64,000 bases of DNA from Xanthostigma xanthostigma (Eukaryota > Arthropoda > Insecta > Raphidioptera > Raphidiidae). Positions 10,252-21,397 of this stretch are shown here, piece by piece (the stretch's first letter is position 1; each line of letters starts with the position of its first letter). The DNA lies in NCBI GenBank assembly GCA_963575645.1, contig OY754467.1:4526001-4590000 (forward strand), written 5' to 3'. The translations under genes were made by a program, and so were the position numbers. The notes below the pieces were generated by a model. The model made no database searches and had not been told where the DNA came from. It saw nothing but the letters and a program-made list of their open reading frames with translations.

Positions 10252-10530
10252 TCTAAATATATAAAAGGAAACCGTGACTGACTGACTGATCTATCAACGC
10301 ACAGCTCAAACCACTGGACGGATTGGGCTGAAATTTGGCACACAGATAGTGATTATAACGTAGACATGCGCAGGATTACTCCTGTCAACAAATAAATTAA
10401 CACGTGTTTCATGCTTTTTCTAAAACAACCCCTTCAGAGGATGATAAGAGGTAAATAGTCTAAAAATCAACATGGGTGTCATTTTCAAGGTTTGTCAGCA
10501 CGTTGATAAAGCGAATGTCATCAGTTTTGA
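10252..10530 (+). mobile_element. 5' part of a fourth Helitron-like family
   Basis: Begins TCTAAATATATAAAAGG, then GTGACTGACTGACTGA, TCAACGCACAGCTCAAAC and GGGCTGAAATTTGGCACAC. I recognise this as a very common arthropod Helitron 5' region. No CTAG 3' end with hairpin is found downstream, so the element is 3'-truncated and the right limit is a guess. Confidence 0.55.
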
Positions 10531-10689
10531 AATTTATTAGGGGGATCTACTTCGAGAAAGGAGTAACTATGCCAAATAATGGGAGCGCATCCGTGTTTTG
10601 TCTCAATCGCGTGCGAAGCCGCGAGTAACGACTAGTACTATATAATTTAGGTAAATTCCAATTGAGACTTGAATAAAATGGTGTACCAA

Positions 10690-11211
10690 TCAAATATATT
10701 AATACGTTAAGGTTAAGAAGTTTGCCTCCCTTTTTAGAAAAAACCTCACAATTTCTCCACATAAATTATATATCATTTTACAGATAATTGCTTGCTCTAC
10801 TGACATTGACAACTAAAAAATTTATTATTGCTTTTGTTTTTGTAAATTAATTAAAATACAGCAACGCTGAACAACGTCTGCCATCTGACGGCTTTAATTT
10901 TGAAACAACGTCAACACTTCGATCTGTCATCTGAGCTTCATATTGTAATACAACAAAAAGAAAAACGTTATAAGCTGTGTGCAAAATTAGAAACGAATTG
11001 AATACCTGCAATAAATTTTGATTCATTAAATTGAGTTGAATGATTTATTTACATAATACACAATACTGCATACTGGCCTCTGACGGCTTTAATTTTGAAA
11101 CAGCGAGCAACGCTGAACAACGTCACAGCAATGCTGCATGATGCCATCTGACGGCTTAGCTCAACGCTTATAATTATTATACTTATTTAGTGCGAATAAT
11201 TCGCACTCTAG
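10690..11211 (+). mobile_element. Helitron B, copy 2, rearranged
   Basis: 5' TCAAATATATTAATACG, 3' hairpin then CTAG. Two oddities: the hairpin right arm (TTCGCACT) abuts CTAG with the usual ~10-nt spacer missing, and the inner blocks are out of order. The CCTGCAAT end block (about 11007) comes before the ACTGCATACTGGC block (about 11062), which normally precedes it. See findings. Confidence 0.8.
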
Positions 11212-11390
11212 TTGTATTTGATTTGCATAGATGACGTACCACTTTGATCTTTTCTTACCGCTTAAGGCTATATCACAGGGTGTGGAACCTGCTGCCGTAG
11301 TGAAATATTCTAGAGTCTAGACTATATTGTTTACACACCCGGAAAAAATATTTACAGTGAAATGCGACTTTATGGGCACTAGAATAACGC

Positions 11391-11830
11391 CAGATCAGAG
11401 CTATAAGGTCGTTTTTACACGCTTTATATTAGTTTCACTTGTAAGTTTGTATGTATGTATGTTTGTAATCTCCATTTGGACTACAGCAAGTGGTTTTTAT
11501 AGTGGTATAATATGCCAGCACTGTAAGTACAGTGGGTAGCCGTGCGGTCTAAAGCATAAAAAAAACTAAAAAACACGCTTTATATCGAACTAAAAAGTAA
11601 AAAATATTTTTTTTAAAACAAGCTTAAAACAATAATGAATAAAAAATACTAGTATTATTGTGAAAAAAGCGTGGGGCGCTCGATGTACGAAAATGTGGAA
11701 CAAAGCGCCCCACGCTTTTTTCACAATAATACTAGTATTTTTTATTCATTATTGTTTTAAGCTTGTATTAAAAAAAATATTTTTTACTTTTTAGTTCGAT
11801 ATAAAGCGTGTTTTTTAGTTTTTTTTAAAC
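11391..11830 (+). mobile_element. Composite element E, copy 1 (short tRNA-like head plus fold-back)
   Basis: The left part shares TACACGCTTT, the GTATGTATGTATGTTTGT run, CAGCAAGTGG and AGCCGTGCGGTCTAAAGCA with copies 2 and 3, but the tRNA-like head stops there. A near-perfect fold-back follows: arms of about 125 bp (11558-11680 and 11704-11830) end in GGGGCGCT/AGCGCCCC around a 23-nt loop. Transcripts would form a very long hairpin. Confidence 0.75.
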
Positions 11831-12665
11831 TATATTTTTAAAAGAAAGAAATTCTAGTAACTAATAAATCTGAGTTAGATGTTGCCGTCAACAAAAGCCA
11901 TGTTACAATTCAACACAGCAAGCGTTACGCGCTGTCATCTATCGGTATAATTAGTAGGTAACTGAAAAATGTAACGTCGTCCCACAAAAGTGTCGCCCCA
12001 ATTGCACCAAACGCGCAGTTAGATGTTTCACGTCAAAATTATGATTTCAAATTATTACAACATATTTTTAGTCCATATATTTTTTAACTTTAATTATCGA
12101 TTTTGTCATGTAAACAGCTGCATTTTTTACCTCCTATTTAACGCATAAAATTTATAACGTCACATTTTGCGATCAAAGGATTTAATGTTCAATAACCGCC
12201 AAGCACTTTGTGGGTTTTTTAATCTACACTTCAAAGATATTTTTACAAAATTCAGTTTCTTTTTTCACTTTATAGTAAAAATAAATACTGCACTAGCCGT
12301 AATATAAAACAATATATAAAGAGCTTTTGATATTGCTGTATATGAAAAATATACTAGAAATACCTTATTTTTAGATCAGTGATGCCCAATATTTTTCAGT
12401 CGCGCGTTTCCTAAAACTGTTTTAATATTCGCGCCCGCTCAAAAACTTTCATGTGGAAAAAAAACAAGTTTTTGAATATTGAAGTAAAACTTTTTTAGGC
12501 GCGTTTTGTAAATTTCGCGAAGACCCAAAAAAATTAATAGCCGTCGTGGAACGCCTGGTAGATATGAAACATTTAAACTTTCCAAATGCCCTGTAAACAC
12601 TTCCTAAAGTCCTGTGGACACTGCAACTTCAAGTTACTATCAGCGCCGCCTAGTGACTATACTAA
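11831..12665. other. No feature recognised
   Basis: AT-rich. CAGTGATGCCCAA at 12377 looks like one hAT-type end, but I see no matching partner. Confidence 0.45.
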
Positions 12666-13290
12666 TCTATACTAATATATAAAGATGAAGAGTTTGTTTG
12701 TTTGTTTGTTTGTTTGAACGCGCTAATCTCAGGAACTACTGGTTCAAATTGAAAAAAAAAAATTTTGTTGGATAGCCCATTTATCGGGGAAGGCTATAGG
12801 CTATATAATATTACGCTACGACCATTAGGAGCGGAGCTTTAATGAAAAATGTTGCAAAATGTACCTATATCAAAAATAAGCTTCTATTCATATGAAATGC
12901 ACTAACTAGATATACTCATATTAGCGTTGTCAGAGTACAACGCCGGCTAGCTCAATCAGTAGAGCACACGACTGTCAATATTAGGGTCGTGGGTTCGAGC
13001 CCTACGTTGGGCAAATATTTTTTTATTTTTTTTTTTATTTTCTAAATTGCTTTCTTTTAAGGCTTACATTTAAATTTATATTAATTTTATTTAATTAATT
13101 AAAAAAAATTATTAGTTAAAAAAAGTTTAAATACTGCTTTTTATCGACAAAAACTTTTGAACGGTAACTCCGATCATCATGAAATGTGGACACAACATTC
13201 ATCTGGGTAAACTAAGATGAATGTGCGTACTCATGTCCCTCCGCACCATTCGTTCATTTGCACCCGAGTGAAACCGGGCGGGACCGCTCG
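12666..13290 (+). mobile_element. Helitron A, long form with tRNA-like cassette
   Basis: 5' TCTATACTAATATATAAAG, 3' GTGAAACCGGGCGGGACCG then CTCG (CTAG mutated), between A and T. Relative to the short form it carries about 280 extra bases: a tRNA-Lys-like sequence followed by T-runs and an AT-rich tail ending ACTGCTTTTTATCGACAAAA. Confidence 0.88.
12941..13012 (+). repeat. tRNA-Lys-like cassette inside Helitron A
   Basis: GGCTAGCTCAATCAGTAGAG (D arm) and GTGGGTTCGAGCCC (T arm) match insect tRNA-Lys. The anticodon loop reads CTGTCAA, giving GTC instead of a lysine anticodon, and the anticodon stem pairs at about 2 of 5 positions. Five of seven acceptor pairs form. Boxes A and B remain good and a T-run follows, so Pol III transcription is conceivable, but tRNA function is not. 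Confidence 0.75.
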
Positions 13291-13675
13291 TAACTAATAA
13301 ATATCAATGTTACAAATTTCAACACAGCACTGTCATCTAACGGTATTAGTAGTAACTGAAAAACATAACGTCCTCCCGTAAAAGTGTCGCGCCAATTGCA
13401 CGGTTTTACTCCCAACCGAACGCGCCATTAGCTGTGGCATATCAAATCATTTTATTTGAGTAACGATTTGCTTCTTTTTTTTAAACAATGGAAAAATATC
13501 AGTTTTACGTATAAGGATTATTATTGATTCGCTTTGTAACAATAGAAAATAAACAAACAATAAAATATAAACGTTTTTGTGCATCAAAGGCCAGTTTATT
13601 TCAAATTGTTCACTCATCAATCATCGCACAGTCAGATTTTTATTGGGTTTCTTTTGTTTTGCCAATAAATATTTT
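13291..13675. other. No feature recognised
   Basis: No gene or repeat match seen. Confidence 0.5.
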
Positions 13676-14425
13676 GTATATACAGCGTGTCCCATTTTAA
13701 TGTCCCACCCCGGATAACTTTTGTCAGTGACCTTGAATGAAAAATTGTTTGGTACAAAAGCTGTACAACTTGGAGGGGGACATTCGATGGCACTAATACT
13801 TTTGACCTTGGGTATAAGGTTCAAGGTCATTCAAGGTCAACTTTGTTTTTTTTAATGGAACGTCCTATTTTTGACATCGGCAATCGATTGCGCGTGAAAA
13901 AATATGAGACTTTTGTCTGAAACTTTTTTCGAAAACGGGCAAATTTTCTCAATTAATTTAGCCTTCAAAATTGAAAATTTTTGAATTTTCAACTCGAGAA
14001 TGGTGAGATTTTCTTCAAAAACAATAGGGATTTTCATATTTGCATACCAAACATCCTCCCAAAATTTTGTTTCAATCCGTTCATCCGTTTGACCTGTATA
14101 GTGTTCACAGATTAACCGAATAACCGACTAACAGACTAACAGACGCACAGAGTTTTGCCCGTTCTCGAAAAAAGTTTCAGACAAAAGTTTCATATTTTTC
14201 CACGCGCAATCGATTGCCGATGTCAAAAATAGGACGTTCCATTAAAAAAAAAACAAAGTTGACCTTGAATGACCTTGAACCTCATACCCAAGGTCAAAAG
14301 TATTAGTGCCATCGAATGTCCCCCTCCAAGTTGTACAACTTTTGTACCAAACAATTTTTCATTCAAGGTCACTGACAAAAGTTATCCGGGGTGGGACATT
14401 AAAATGGGACACGCTGTATATATAC
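13676..14425. mobile_element. Fold-back element J (mariner-like ends)
   Basis: Arms of about 266-270 bp (13676-13941 and 14156-14425) are inverted near-identical copies. The termini are TATATACAGCGTGTCCCA and its complement, like mariner/IS630-type ends at a TA. The 214-bp loop (TTTGCATACCAAACATCCTC...) is related to the middle of element K. The same peptide frame appears in both arms on opposite strands, simply because the arms are copies. Confidence 0.85.
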
Positions 14426-14747
14426 GTTTTATATTTGGCTATTATATATGGCTATTAAATTCTACACGTATTCTAAAGCAATCGATCTTTCTCTAATGTA
14501 TGCAATGTAAAAATTTCATAGTGCTGACGTCACTATGTACAAACAGTTGAATCAAATGAAAACAAAATGTCGCGCGTCGCAAACGACTATTAACAAAATG
14601 AAATGCTTTCAGGAAGCCTTTAAGTCTTGGGCACCCGCATGGACTGTAAACAACAACGCTGTACTATATTCATGAAAACGTCATTTTATATATGAAAATG
14701 GTACTTGTGCTTCACAATTCATAGCCATCTAGGAAAAACGAATTTTA
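14426..14747. other. No feature recognised
   Basis: Unique within the window. Confidence 0.45.
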
Positions 14748-15456
14748 TGGAGGTTGATCCGTTACAGTCCCAATCAAAAATAAGTCGAATTCTAAATGGG
14801 AACTTTTCCATAACAAATTTTTACAAAAGGTTATAAGTCGATGATACCAATAAATTATTGTCATAAAGGCATAAATAAATATTTTTTTTAAATTATAATT
14901 AATTATTTCAGTATTTTACTTAATGGACTAACTTTTGAATTTTATGTACAAAGTTAGGTTAAAAAAAATAAAATGTAAATATCTGTATTTTACATATTTT
15001 TTGCAGTAAATAATTAAAAAAAGAAATTAAAAGTAATAAAAATTAAAATTAAATCATTAAAAATTTGAAAATTCAGTTAAAATTGTTAAAACTGTCAAGA
15101 ATAAATGTCCATAATTGAAAAGTGCTAAGGTTTAATAATTTTTTTTATTGATTAAAAGTCTCCTAATTAATTTGGAAAAATATTAAAATATGCGTAAGAC
15201 ATCAATGCTTTACATAGTTAGTTTTCGGAACTGCTGACATTATTTGGTTATTTCCAAAAAAATAAAATGAACAGTTTGCATGCTAGCTTGACATAATTTC
15301 CATAAGACTACATGTAAAAGTTTTTTTTAATTTTTAACTTTATAAATCTCCTAATGATTTTGAATTTTTTACAGAAAATTTTGTCATAAAAAAATCTATT
15401 AAAAAAACTTTATTTCAGATTTTTTTCATTATCTTCATAAAACGGCTCAACCTCCA
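14748..15456 (-). mobile_element. TIR MITE C, copy 1
   Basis: A 709-bp AT-rich element with inverted ends TGGAGGTTGATCCGTT and AACGGCTCAACCTCCA, flanked by TA. Copies at 17439 and 49820 are of nearly equal length. There is no coding. Adjacent blocks such as ACTTTTACATGTAGTC and CAACCTAGCATGCA are conserved in all three. Confidence 0.85.
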
Positions 15457-15573
15457 TAAACACACAAAGTACCTACCAAGAATTAATTTTACTTTCTTTT
15501 GTTTCAGGTGAGAAACGCGCTACAGAAATTTCTAAACATCCAGTTTGTAAGTTTCTTTACTTTTTTATTTTAA

Positions 15574-15820
15574 TCTATATATATAAAATTCCCGTGTCAC
15601 AATTTTGGCCGTGCCAATCTCCGAAACCAATGAACTGATTTTAACAACATTTTGTAAATGTGTCTTGTTTGGTGCAACTTACGCTATAGAGTGGTTTTTA
15701 TTAAATATTTTGTGCAAAATTACGATGTTTTCTCAAAAAAAACTGTTTTAATAACACGTAACGACATCTGATAGAATTTACTCGAAGCTATTAGTTTAAA
15801 ATTTAAAAATATAATTCTGA
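15574..15820 (+). mobile_element. Third-family Helitron, copy 2 (3'-truncated)
   Basis: Clear 5' end TCTATATATATAAAATTCCC after A, then the GTGCCAATCTCCGAAACC and CAACTTACGCTATAGAG blocks, matching 494-830 in reverse. The match ends around AAGCTATTAGTTTAAAA, so the CTAG 3' end is missing. Confidence 0.6.
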
Positions 15821-16597
15821 GAACTGTATTTGTATTGGATATTATAAAAATAAAAAAAATTTACTAAAACTCTGTTAACGTAATTTAAATGCTCCCTGTT
15901 TACTCGTTGAATATTGACAAAAATGTTGAGAAGCGCTGTACTAATAACTCAATCTATATGGAATAGACAGAGAAACAAGAAAGGTGTGAAAAACGCAAGT
16001 TTATTTTTTGAAATTGTATAAAAATAGGTGATTTATAGAAAATAAAATAGTGACGTTTGACAGTGTCTAGGGGGGGGGGAACGATGTAATAATATCAGTA
16101 TATCGACCATGAAAGACAGAGATACGATTGAAAGAGACAAATTCGCGCCAGACTAAAATTAATGTATATGGTACAACTATTGTGAGATTCGGGTTGGCAA
16201 CTTTCCAAGAAATTTCGTGACCAAATATGACATAAGTTTATTGTAGATATTACATATTTTGCATTGGATCTAGTACTGTTTTTTTTTTTTTTTTTTTTGC
16301 TGAAACATCATTAGACAAGGGATGGACAAAATGTAAAATATTATTATTCAAAGTAATCAATATAAAATGAGGTGTCCGACCGAAACTTAGTTTTTACGAC
16401 TTCAGTTTCAGTTTCGGGCGAAACCAAAACCGAAATTTCATGTTATCGTGGGAAAAATAAACATTATCGTAATCAGTCTTTATTTATTTTTTATTTTTAA
16501 ATCAAACACATATTGACCATTCCAGCCTCTGATATTCTAACTAATCATTAACTTATCATGTCATATTATTACCCCCCTAATCTAAAAAAAAAAAACT
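15821..16597. other. No gene; homopolymer runs
   Basis: Contains a G-run near 16071 and a T-run near 16279-16299. No frame of note. Confidence 0.5.
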
Positions 16598-16838
16598 TTT
16601 ATTCAACACGCGTGAGTAATATATAATTTCGGGGCCCTGTTAAATTCGGGAGAAATAATAAATTGCTTCATGTTGACGCGTAGAGTGCTAATAATAATGA
16701 GCCGAAACTGTACGATAATGTATTATTGCATAGTTTCTGAACCAATAGGAACGCGGTAGCGAGCCGAAACTGTATACGGTAATGAATTATTACTGCATAG
16801 TTTCTGGACCAATAGGAACGCGGTAGCGATTTGTTATA
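16598..16838 (-). mobile_element. MITE N, truncated copy
   Basis: Starts TTTATTCAACACGCGTGAGT, the inverted counterpart of the right end of the copies at 33858 and 42680. Two ~60-bp tandem units containing CCAATAGGAACGCGGTAGCG follow. The match breaks at GATTTGT and the sequence continues as element M. Confidence 0.75.
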
Positions 16839-17068
16839 CACTACAAACTCGCAACTCAACAAAACTAACATAACAATAACAACTTGACAATAGCGTACTC
16901 GACTGTACTTTAAAACAGGAAAGCGACAAGTGACAAAGGCAACGAGCGATCACGGCCAATCACCGACGAGCGCACGTTCCGTGCAAGTAGCTAGAAGGTG
17001 GTGGGGGTCTCAACGACTCTAAAATGTGCCTTTGCGACGCTGTTTGTGACTAAGATCCGTGGCGCGTA
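16839..17068 (-). mobile_element. MITE M, truncated copy 1
   Basis: Minus-strand match to 27135 and 45839 (CGGCCAATCACCGACGAGCG, ATGTGCCTTTGCGACGC). Only the end GATCCGTGGCGCGTATTA is present; the other end is lost at the junction with N. Confidence 0.75.
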
Positions 17069-17438
17069 TTATACCTACTAAATACAATTAGAATATGTCT
17101 GATTTCAAAGGCCAAGTCTCCCGAATGTAGTTTCGGTTGGATCTATGTATAACGTCATACAAACTGAAAAGGGTTATGTTAAAAATCCGAAAAGGAAAAA
17201 ATCCCACTCAATCCTTTTGTAACTATATGCAGACGCGCGGCGGTTCAAGTGAAGTGTTGCGGTTAGCTCACAAGTTCACCAGTCGGTATAGTAGATATCG
17301 ACCATAACAGCTAGCGTGCACCAGCAGTTATGATATCAGCTTAATATAAACCAGTTCTGTGTTATATTACACTTATATAGGCTTTTTTAAGCTCGAAATT
17401 TGAAAGCGTAAATATTTTTTTGCAAACTATTTTTATTA
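17069..17438. other. No feature recognised
   Basis: Unique within the window; moderate GC near 17220-17330. Confidence 0.4.
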
Positions 17439-18145
17439 AGGAGGTTGAGCCGTTTTACGAAGATAATGAAAAAAATCTGAAATAAAGTTTTTTTAATAGA
17501 TTTTTTATGACAACAGTTTCTGTAAAAAATCCAAAATCATTAGGAGATTCATAATCTGAAAAATTAAAAAAAACTTTTACATGTAGTCTTATAAAAAATA
17601 TGTCAACCTAGCATGCAAACGGTGCATTTTAATTTTTTGCAAATAACCAAATAATGTCAATAGTTCCGAAAACTAACTATGTAAAGCATCGATGTCTTAC
17701 GCATATTTTAATATTTTTTCCAATTTAATTAGGAGACATTTAATCAATAAACAAAAATTATTAAACCTTAGCATTTTTCGATTATGGACTTTTATTCTTG
17801 ACAATTTTAACAATTTTAACTGAATTTTCAACTTTTTAATGATTTAATTTTAATTTTTAAACTTCTAATTTCTTTTTTTAATTATTTACTGCAAAAAATA
17901 TGTAAAATACCGATATTTATATAAATTTATTTTTCTAACCTAACTTTGTACAAAAAATTCAAAAGTTAGTCCATTAAGTAAAATACTGAAATAATTAATT
18001 AATGTTAAAAAAAAATTATTTTGCCTTTATGACAATAATTTGTTGGTATCATCGACTTATGACCTTTTGTAAAAATTTATTATGGAAAAGTTCCCATATA
18101 GAATTCGACTTACTTTTGATTGGGACTGTAACGGATCAATCTCCT
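17439..18145 (+). mobile_element. TIR MITE C, copy 2
   Basis: AGGAGGTTGAGCCGTTTTAC at the left and ACGGATCAATCTCCT at the right, flanked by TA (or TTAA, since both flanks read TTAAGG/CCTTAA). 707 bp, no coding. Confidence 0.85.
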
Positions 18146-18159
18146 TAAGTCCACATCTT

Positions 18160-18963
18160 AGCTAATTGCAATTGGAGTTAAATTGTCATTTCAACTACAC
18201 AAGTGGGGAATTTAGGTTAAAATTCACTTATCAAAACTTTATTTTGAGGTCATACGAGTTCAAATAATATATTTTTAGAAAACGTCTGTGCGTCTGGTTT
18301 TTTTGTTTGTCAGTCGGTTTGTTTGTGAATACGATACAGGTCAAACGGAGAGCGGATTGAAAGCAAGTTTTGGAAGGATGTTTGATATGCAAATATGAAG
18401 AATCAAATTTGGGGGGGGGAGTACGCATGCGCAGAAGAGATATATGTTTTTTTTGTTTGTTAGTCGATTTGTTTGTGAACACGATACAGGTCAAACGGAT
18501 AGCGGATTGAAAGCAAGTTTTGGCAGGACTTTTGATATGCAAATATGAAGAAAACAATTTGAGGGGGGGATCTGCGCATGCGCAGAAGAGATATATGCTA
18601 TAACGTTGTTTTTTTTTATATTATGATGTTATGATTTTTATGACGATTTATTACACTATTTTTTTTTTCAAAAAAGTTTTGTAAAAATATTTTTTTCTAA
18701 ATTTCATAGTTTTTTAAATATTTTGAAAACAAAAAAAAACAGGTGTTCTTTTGTTCCCAATATCTGTCAAAAATAAATGAGTTAGATAGCTGACACGTAT
18801 ACTTTGCATGTGAAACTATAATATGCAAACCAATATCAAATATAATATTTATCACTAGTCGCTACCCGCGTCACTGCACGCGTTAACAGTAATTTTATTT
18901 AATTTATTATAATGTCTCAAACAATATTTTTGAAGTTGGAATGGTCCCGTCGCCCCATTGACT
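18160..18963 (-). repeat. Element K, copy 2, with internal duplication
   Basis: Reverse-orientation K. Its middle carries a ~150-bp tandem duplication (ACGATACAGGTCAAACGG at 18331 and 18481, each followed by ATATGCAAATATGAAGA, a G-run and GCGCAGAAGAGATATATG). The right end TTTGAAGTTGGAATGGTCCC matches the left end of copy 1. It includes CACTAGTCGCTACCCGCGTC, a Helitron-like 3' end in reverse. Confidence 0.65.
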
Positions 18964-19483
18964 AGAATTTCTTAATTCAATCCAATTGAAACGTTGAACA
19001 ATACAATATTTTCTTGTTTTTAGTTAAAAAAATGTAACCAAAAACTCATCTGCTAACAAATATTGTTTGGCACAGTCGGGGGCTTGTTTTAATGAACTAT
19101 GACTTCGAGGCGATGAGTGGATTCAGTGAGTCACGGTGTCGTGTGTACTTCTAATATACACACGTGGACATAAATACTTATGTATACGTACCTATATGAG
19201 CCTACTTCTCTACCATATTGCATAAAAGTTTTTTTTATATTGAGCAGGAGAGCTGAACGTGCAGTTTTGACTGCGGAAAACTTTTTCAATGAACATACAT
19301 AGCTATAACTTAATCCTTATCTTACAGAAAACGTATATCAAATTGCCTATTTAAAATTATAACGTATTTTGCTGATTTAGCTGTATGTATATTTTTTCTT
19401 TTTGTACCGATACACGAATTTGTAAGATCACCAACTGCCGGGCTATCGCAACCTAGTATCAGTTCATATTTTTAATATAATAA
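18964..19483. other. No feature recognised
   Basis: No frame or repeat match. Confidence 0.5.
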
Positions 19484-20403
19484 ATAATAATGCGTTTAAC
19501 GTCCGTTTCTCGACTTTATGTCATAGAAGACGCCATTCGCACCATTACTATTGTCCCGTTATTTTCTACATTTTAAAACTTCCACTTAATTAATAACAAT
19601 GGGCGTTGATGGAAATTTTAGGACATTAGGATAAGGTAGGCAAATTTTGAGCGTAGGAGTTTGACAGGTAATCAGCCATGGCCTTGAATAAGAAACCACC
19701 TTGTATTTATCTGGAACTAGCGGTCCCGTCCGGTTTCACCCGGGTGTAAAAGAACGAATGGGGAAGGGAGGAACATGAGTACACACATTCATCTTAGTTT
19801 ATTGAGATGAATGTTGTGTCCAAATTTCATGATGATCGGAGTTACCGTTCAAAAGTTTTTGTCGATAAAAAGCAGTATTTATACTTTTTTTAACTAATAT
19901 TTTTTTTAAATTAATTAAATAAAATTAAAATAAATTTAAATGTAACCCTTAGAAGAAAGCAATGTAGAAAATAAAAATATATTCGCATGCTCAACCGAAT
20001 GAGCCATCTGGGGTTGTGTACTCACAACGCTAATATGAGTATGTCTAGTTAGTGCATTTCACATGAATAGAAGCTTATTTTTGAGATACATTTTGCAAAC
20101 ATTTTTCATTAATGCTCCGCTCCTAATGGTCGTAGCGTGGTATTATATAGCCTATAGCCTTCCTCGATAAATGGGCTATCCAACAAAATTTTTTTTTTCA
20201 ATTTGAAACAGTAGTTCCTGAGATTAGCGCGTTCAAACAAACAAACAAACTCTTCAGCTTTATATATTAGTATAGATTATTGAGGGAAACCATGGAAAAC
20301 CGCAACAAGATGGCCGGTACACGAATTACCGTTTCTGGGCGAGAGGAAATAGTCCCCAGTCATATAACACAGAATTGAACTTCTGTATGCTCCCTCTTCA
20401 CTG
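19484..20403 (-). mobile_element. SINE F, copy 2, split by Helitron A
   Basis: Tail (AATAATAATGCGTTTAACG) and body lie at 19484-19716. The body resumes at 20277 (TTGAGGGAAACCATGG, AAGATGGCCGGTAC) and decays near 20400. The two parts join exactly when Helitron 19717-20276 is removed: the SINE at 25178 reads TTTATCTGGAATTGTTGAGG across the same point. Confidence 0.8.
19717..20276 (-). mobile_element. Helitron A, long form, inside SINE F
   Basis: Minus orientation: CTAG at 19717, TC complement (GA) at 20275-20276. Flanks are A (19716) and T (20277), which are adjacent in the intact SINE. 560 bp. The cassette's T arm is deleted; only the D-arm remnant GCTCATTCGGTTGAGC survives at about 19988-20004. 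Confidence 0.92.
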
Positions 20404-20882
20404 GTATGAATGAATTTAAAACAAAATTAAACTTCCGAGTTTTGACTCAAATGATTTCTTTGAAAGTTGAAATATTTATACATTTACAATATTTAAATTC
20501 AGCGAGCGAAGATAATGTTTGTAAAATTAAATTCCACAACTTCAGAACGTGAAGCTCAACAGAAAGTCGTACCTATTTGAGTTTGCAGTGTATGACTTTT
20601 CGAAGAAATCGAGATATGAAAATGTGTCGTTTTCTATTTGTATTCCTAACTACGTCTTCGACGATGCAATTTTCTAGGAGAGGTGTGACAAACCTTTCTA
20701 CATCTACGTGCCAATTTTTTTCAAACATTTTTAATGTAACCACGATTTTTAGTGACCCTTCTCTGAAGGAGGATCAATTTTTTGTTTTTTTTTTATATTA
20801 GGTAGTTTCATCGTTTTGGCTCACCATAGACGTGTCATTTTCGTCATATAAGTGATAAGCAAAATTCACTACTCTAATATAT
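20404..20882. other. No gene recognised
   Basis: A 74-codon frame (20577-20801) has no recognisable features. Confidence 0.4.
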
Positions 20883-21397
20883 ACGGGATGTTTTTTAAGT
20901 TGATTTTCTTAATAACAGCATGTAGAAATCAAATAGACGAACAAAATATATTTCAAGTAACTTTTTTGTCAAAACTCAAAAATGAAAGAGAAACGGGCTT
21001 TCAAAGTTTTATAAAATTTCATCAAATTTTGAAGTCGGTCCTGGCGTTATGTTATGTCACTATGTAAATATGTTATGTCATTATCAAGTATTCACAGAAG
21101 TTGTTCGAAGTTGTCCCCATTTTGTTGGTCACAAAGATGCGTGCGTCGTAGCCATGCTTGTAGTAGCGACAAGGGTTTTCCGCGAATTATTTGGGATGCA
21201 TTTCCGATTAGTGCTATCATTTCTTTGCATGTGTTAACCGGGCTTTTGAATCAACCAAATAAAAATTAATTAAACTTTGAAAGACCGTTTCTCTGTTATT
21301 TTTGAGTTTTGATAAAAACGTTACTTAAAATATCTGTTCGTCTATTTGATTTCTACACGCTGTTAAAAAAGAAGAGTCAACTTAAAAATCATTCTGT
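20883..21397 (+). mobile_element. Long-TIR MITE X, copy 2
   Basis: Same ends and interior as 7878-8792 but uninterrupted (TTTTTTAAGTTGATTTTC where copy 1 has the mariner). The 515-bp length agrees with copy 1 minus mariner. Interior frames of 62-71 codons differ between copies by frameshifts. Confidence 0.85.

Noticed and set aside
13621..14496. Two near-identical peptides on opposite strands as a duplicated gene
   Set aside because: They are the two arms of fold-back J read in opposite directions.
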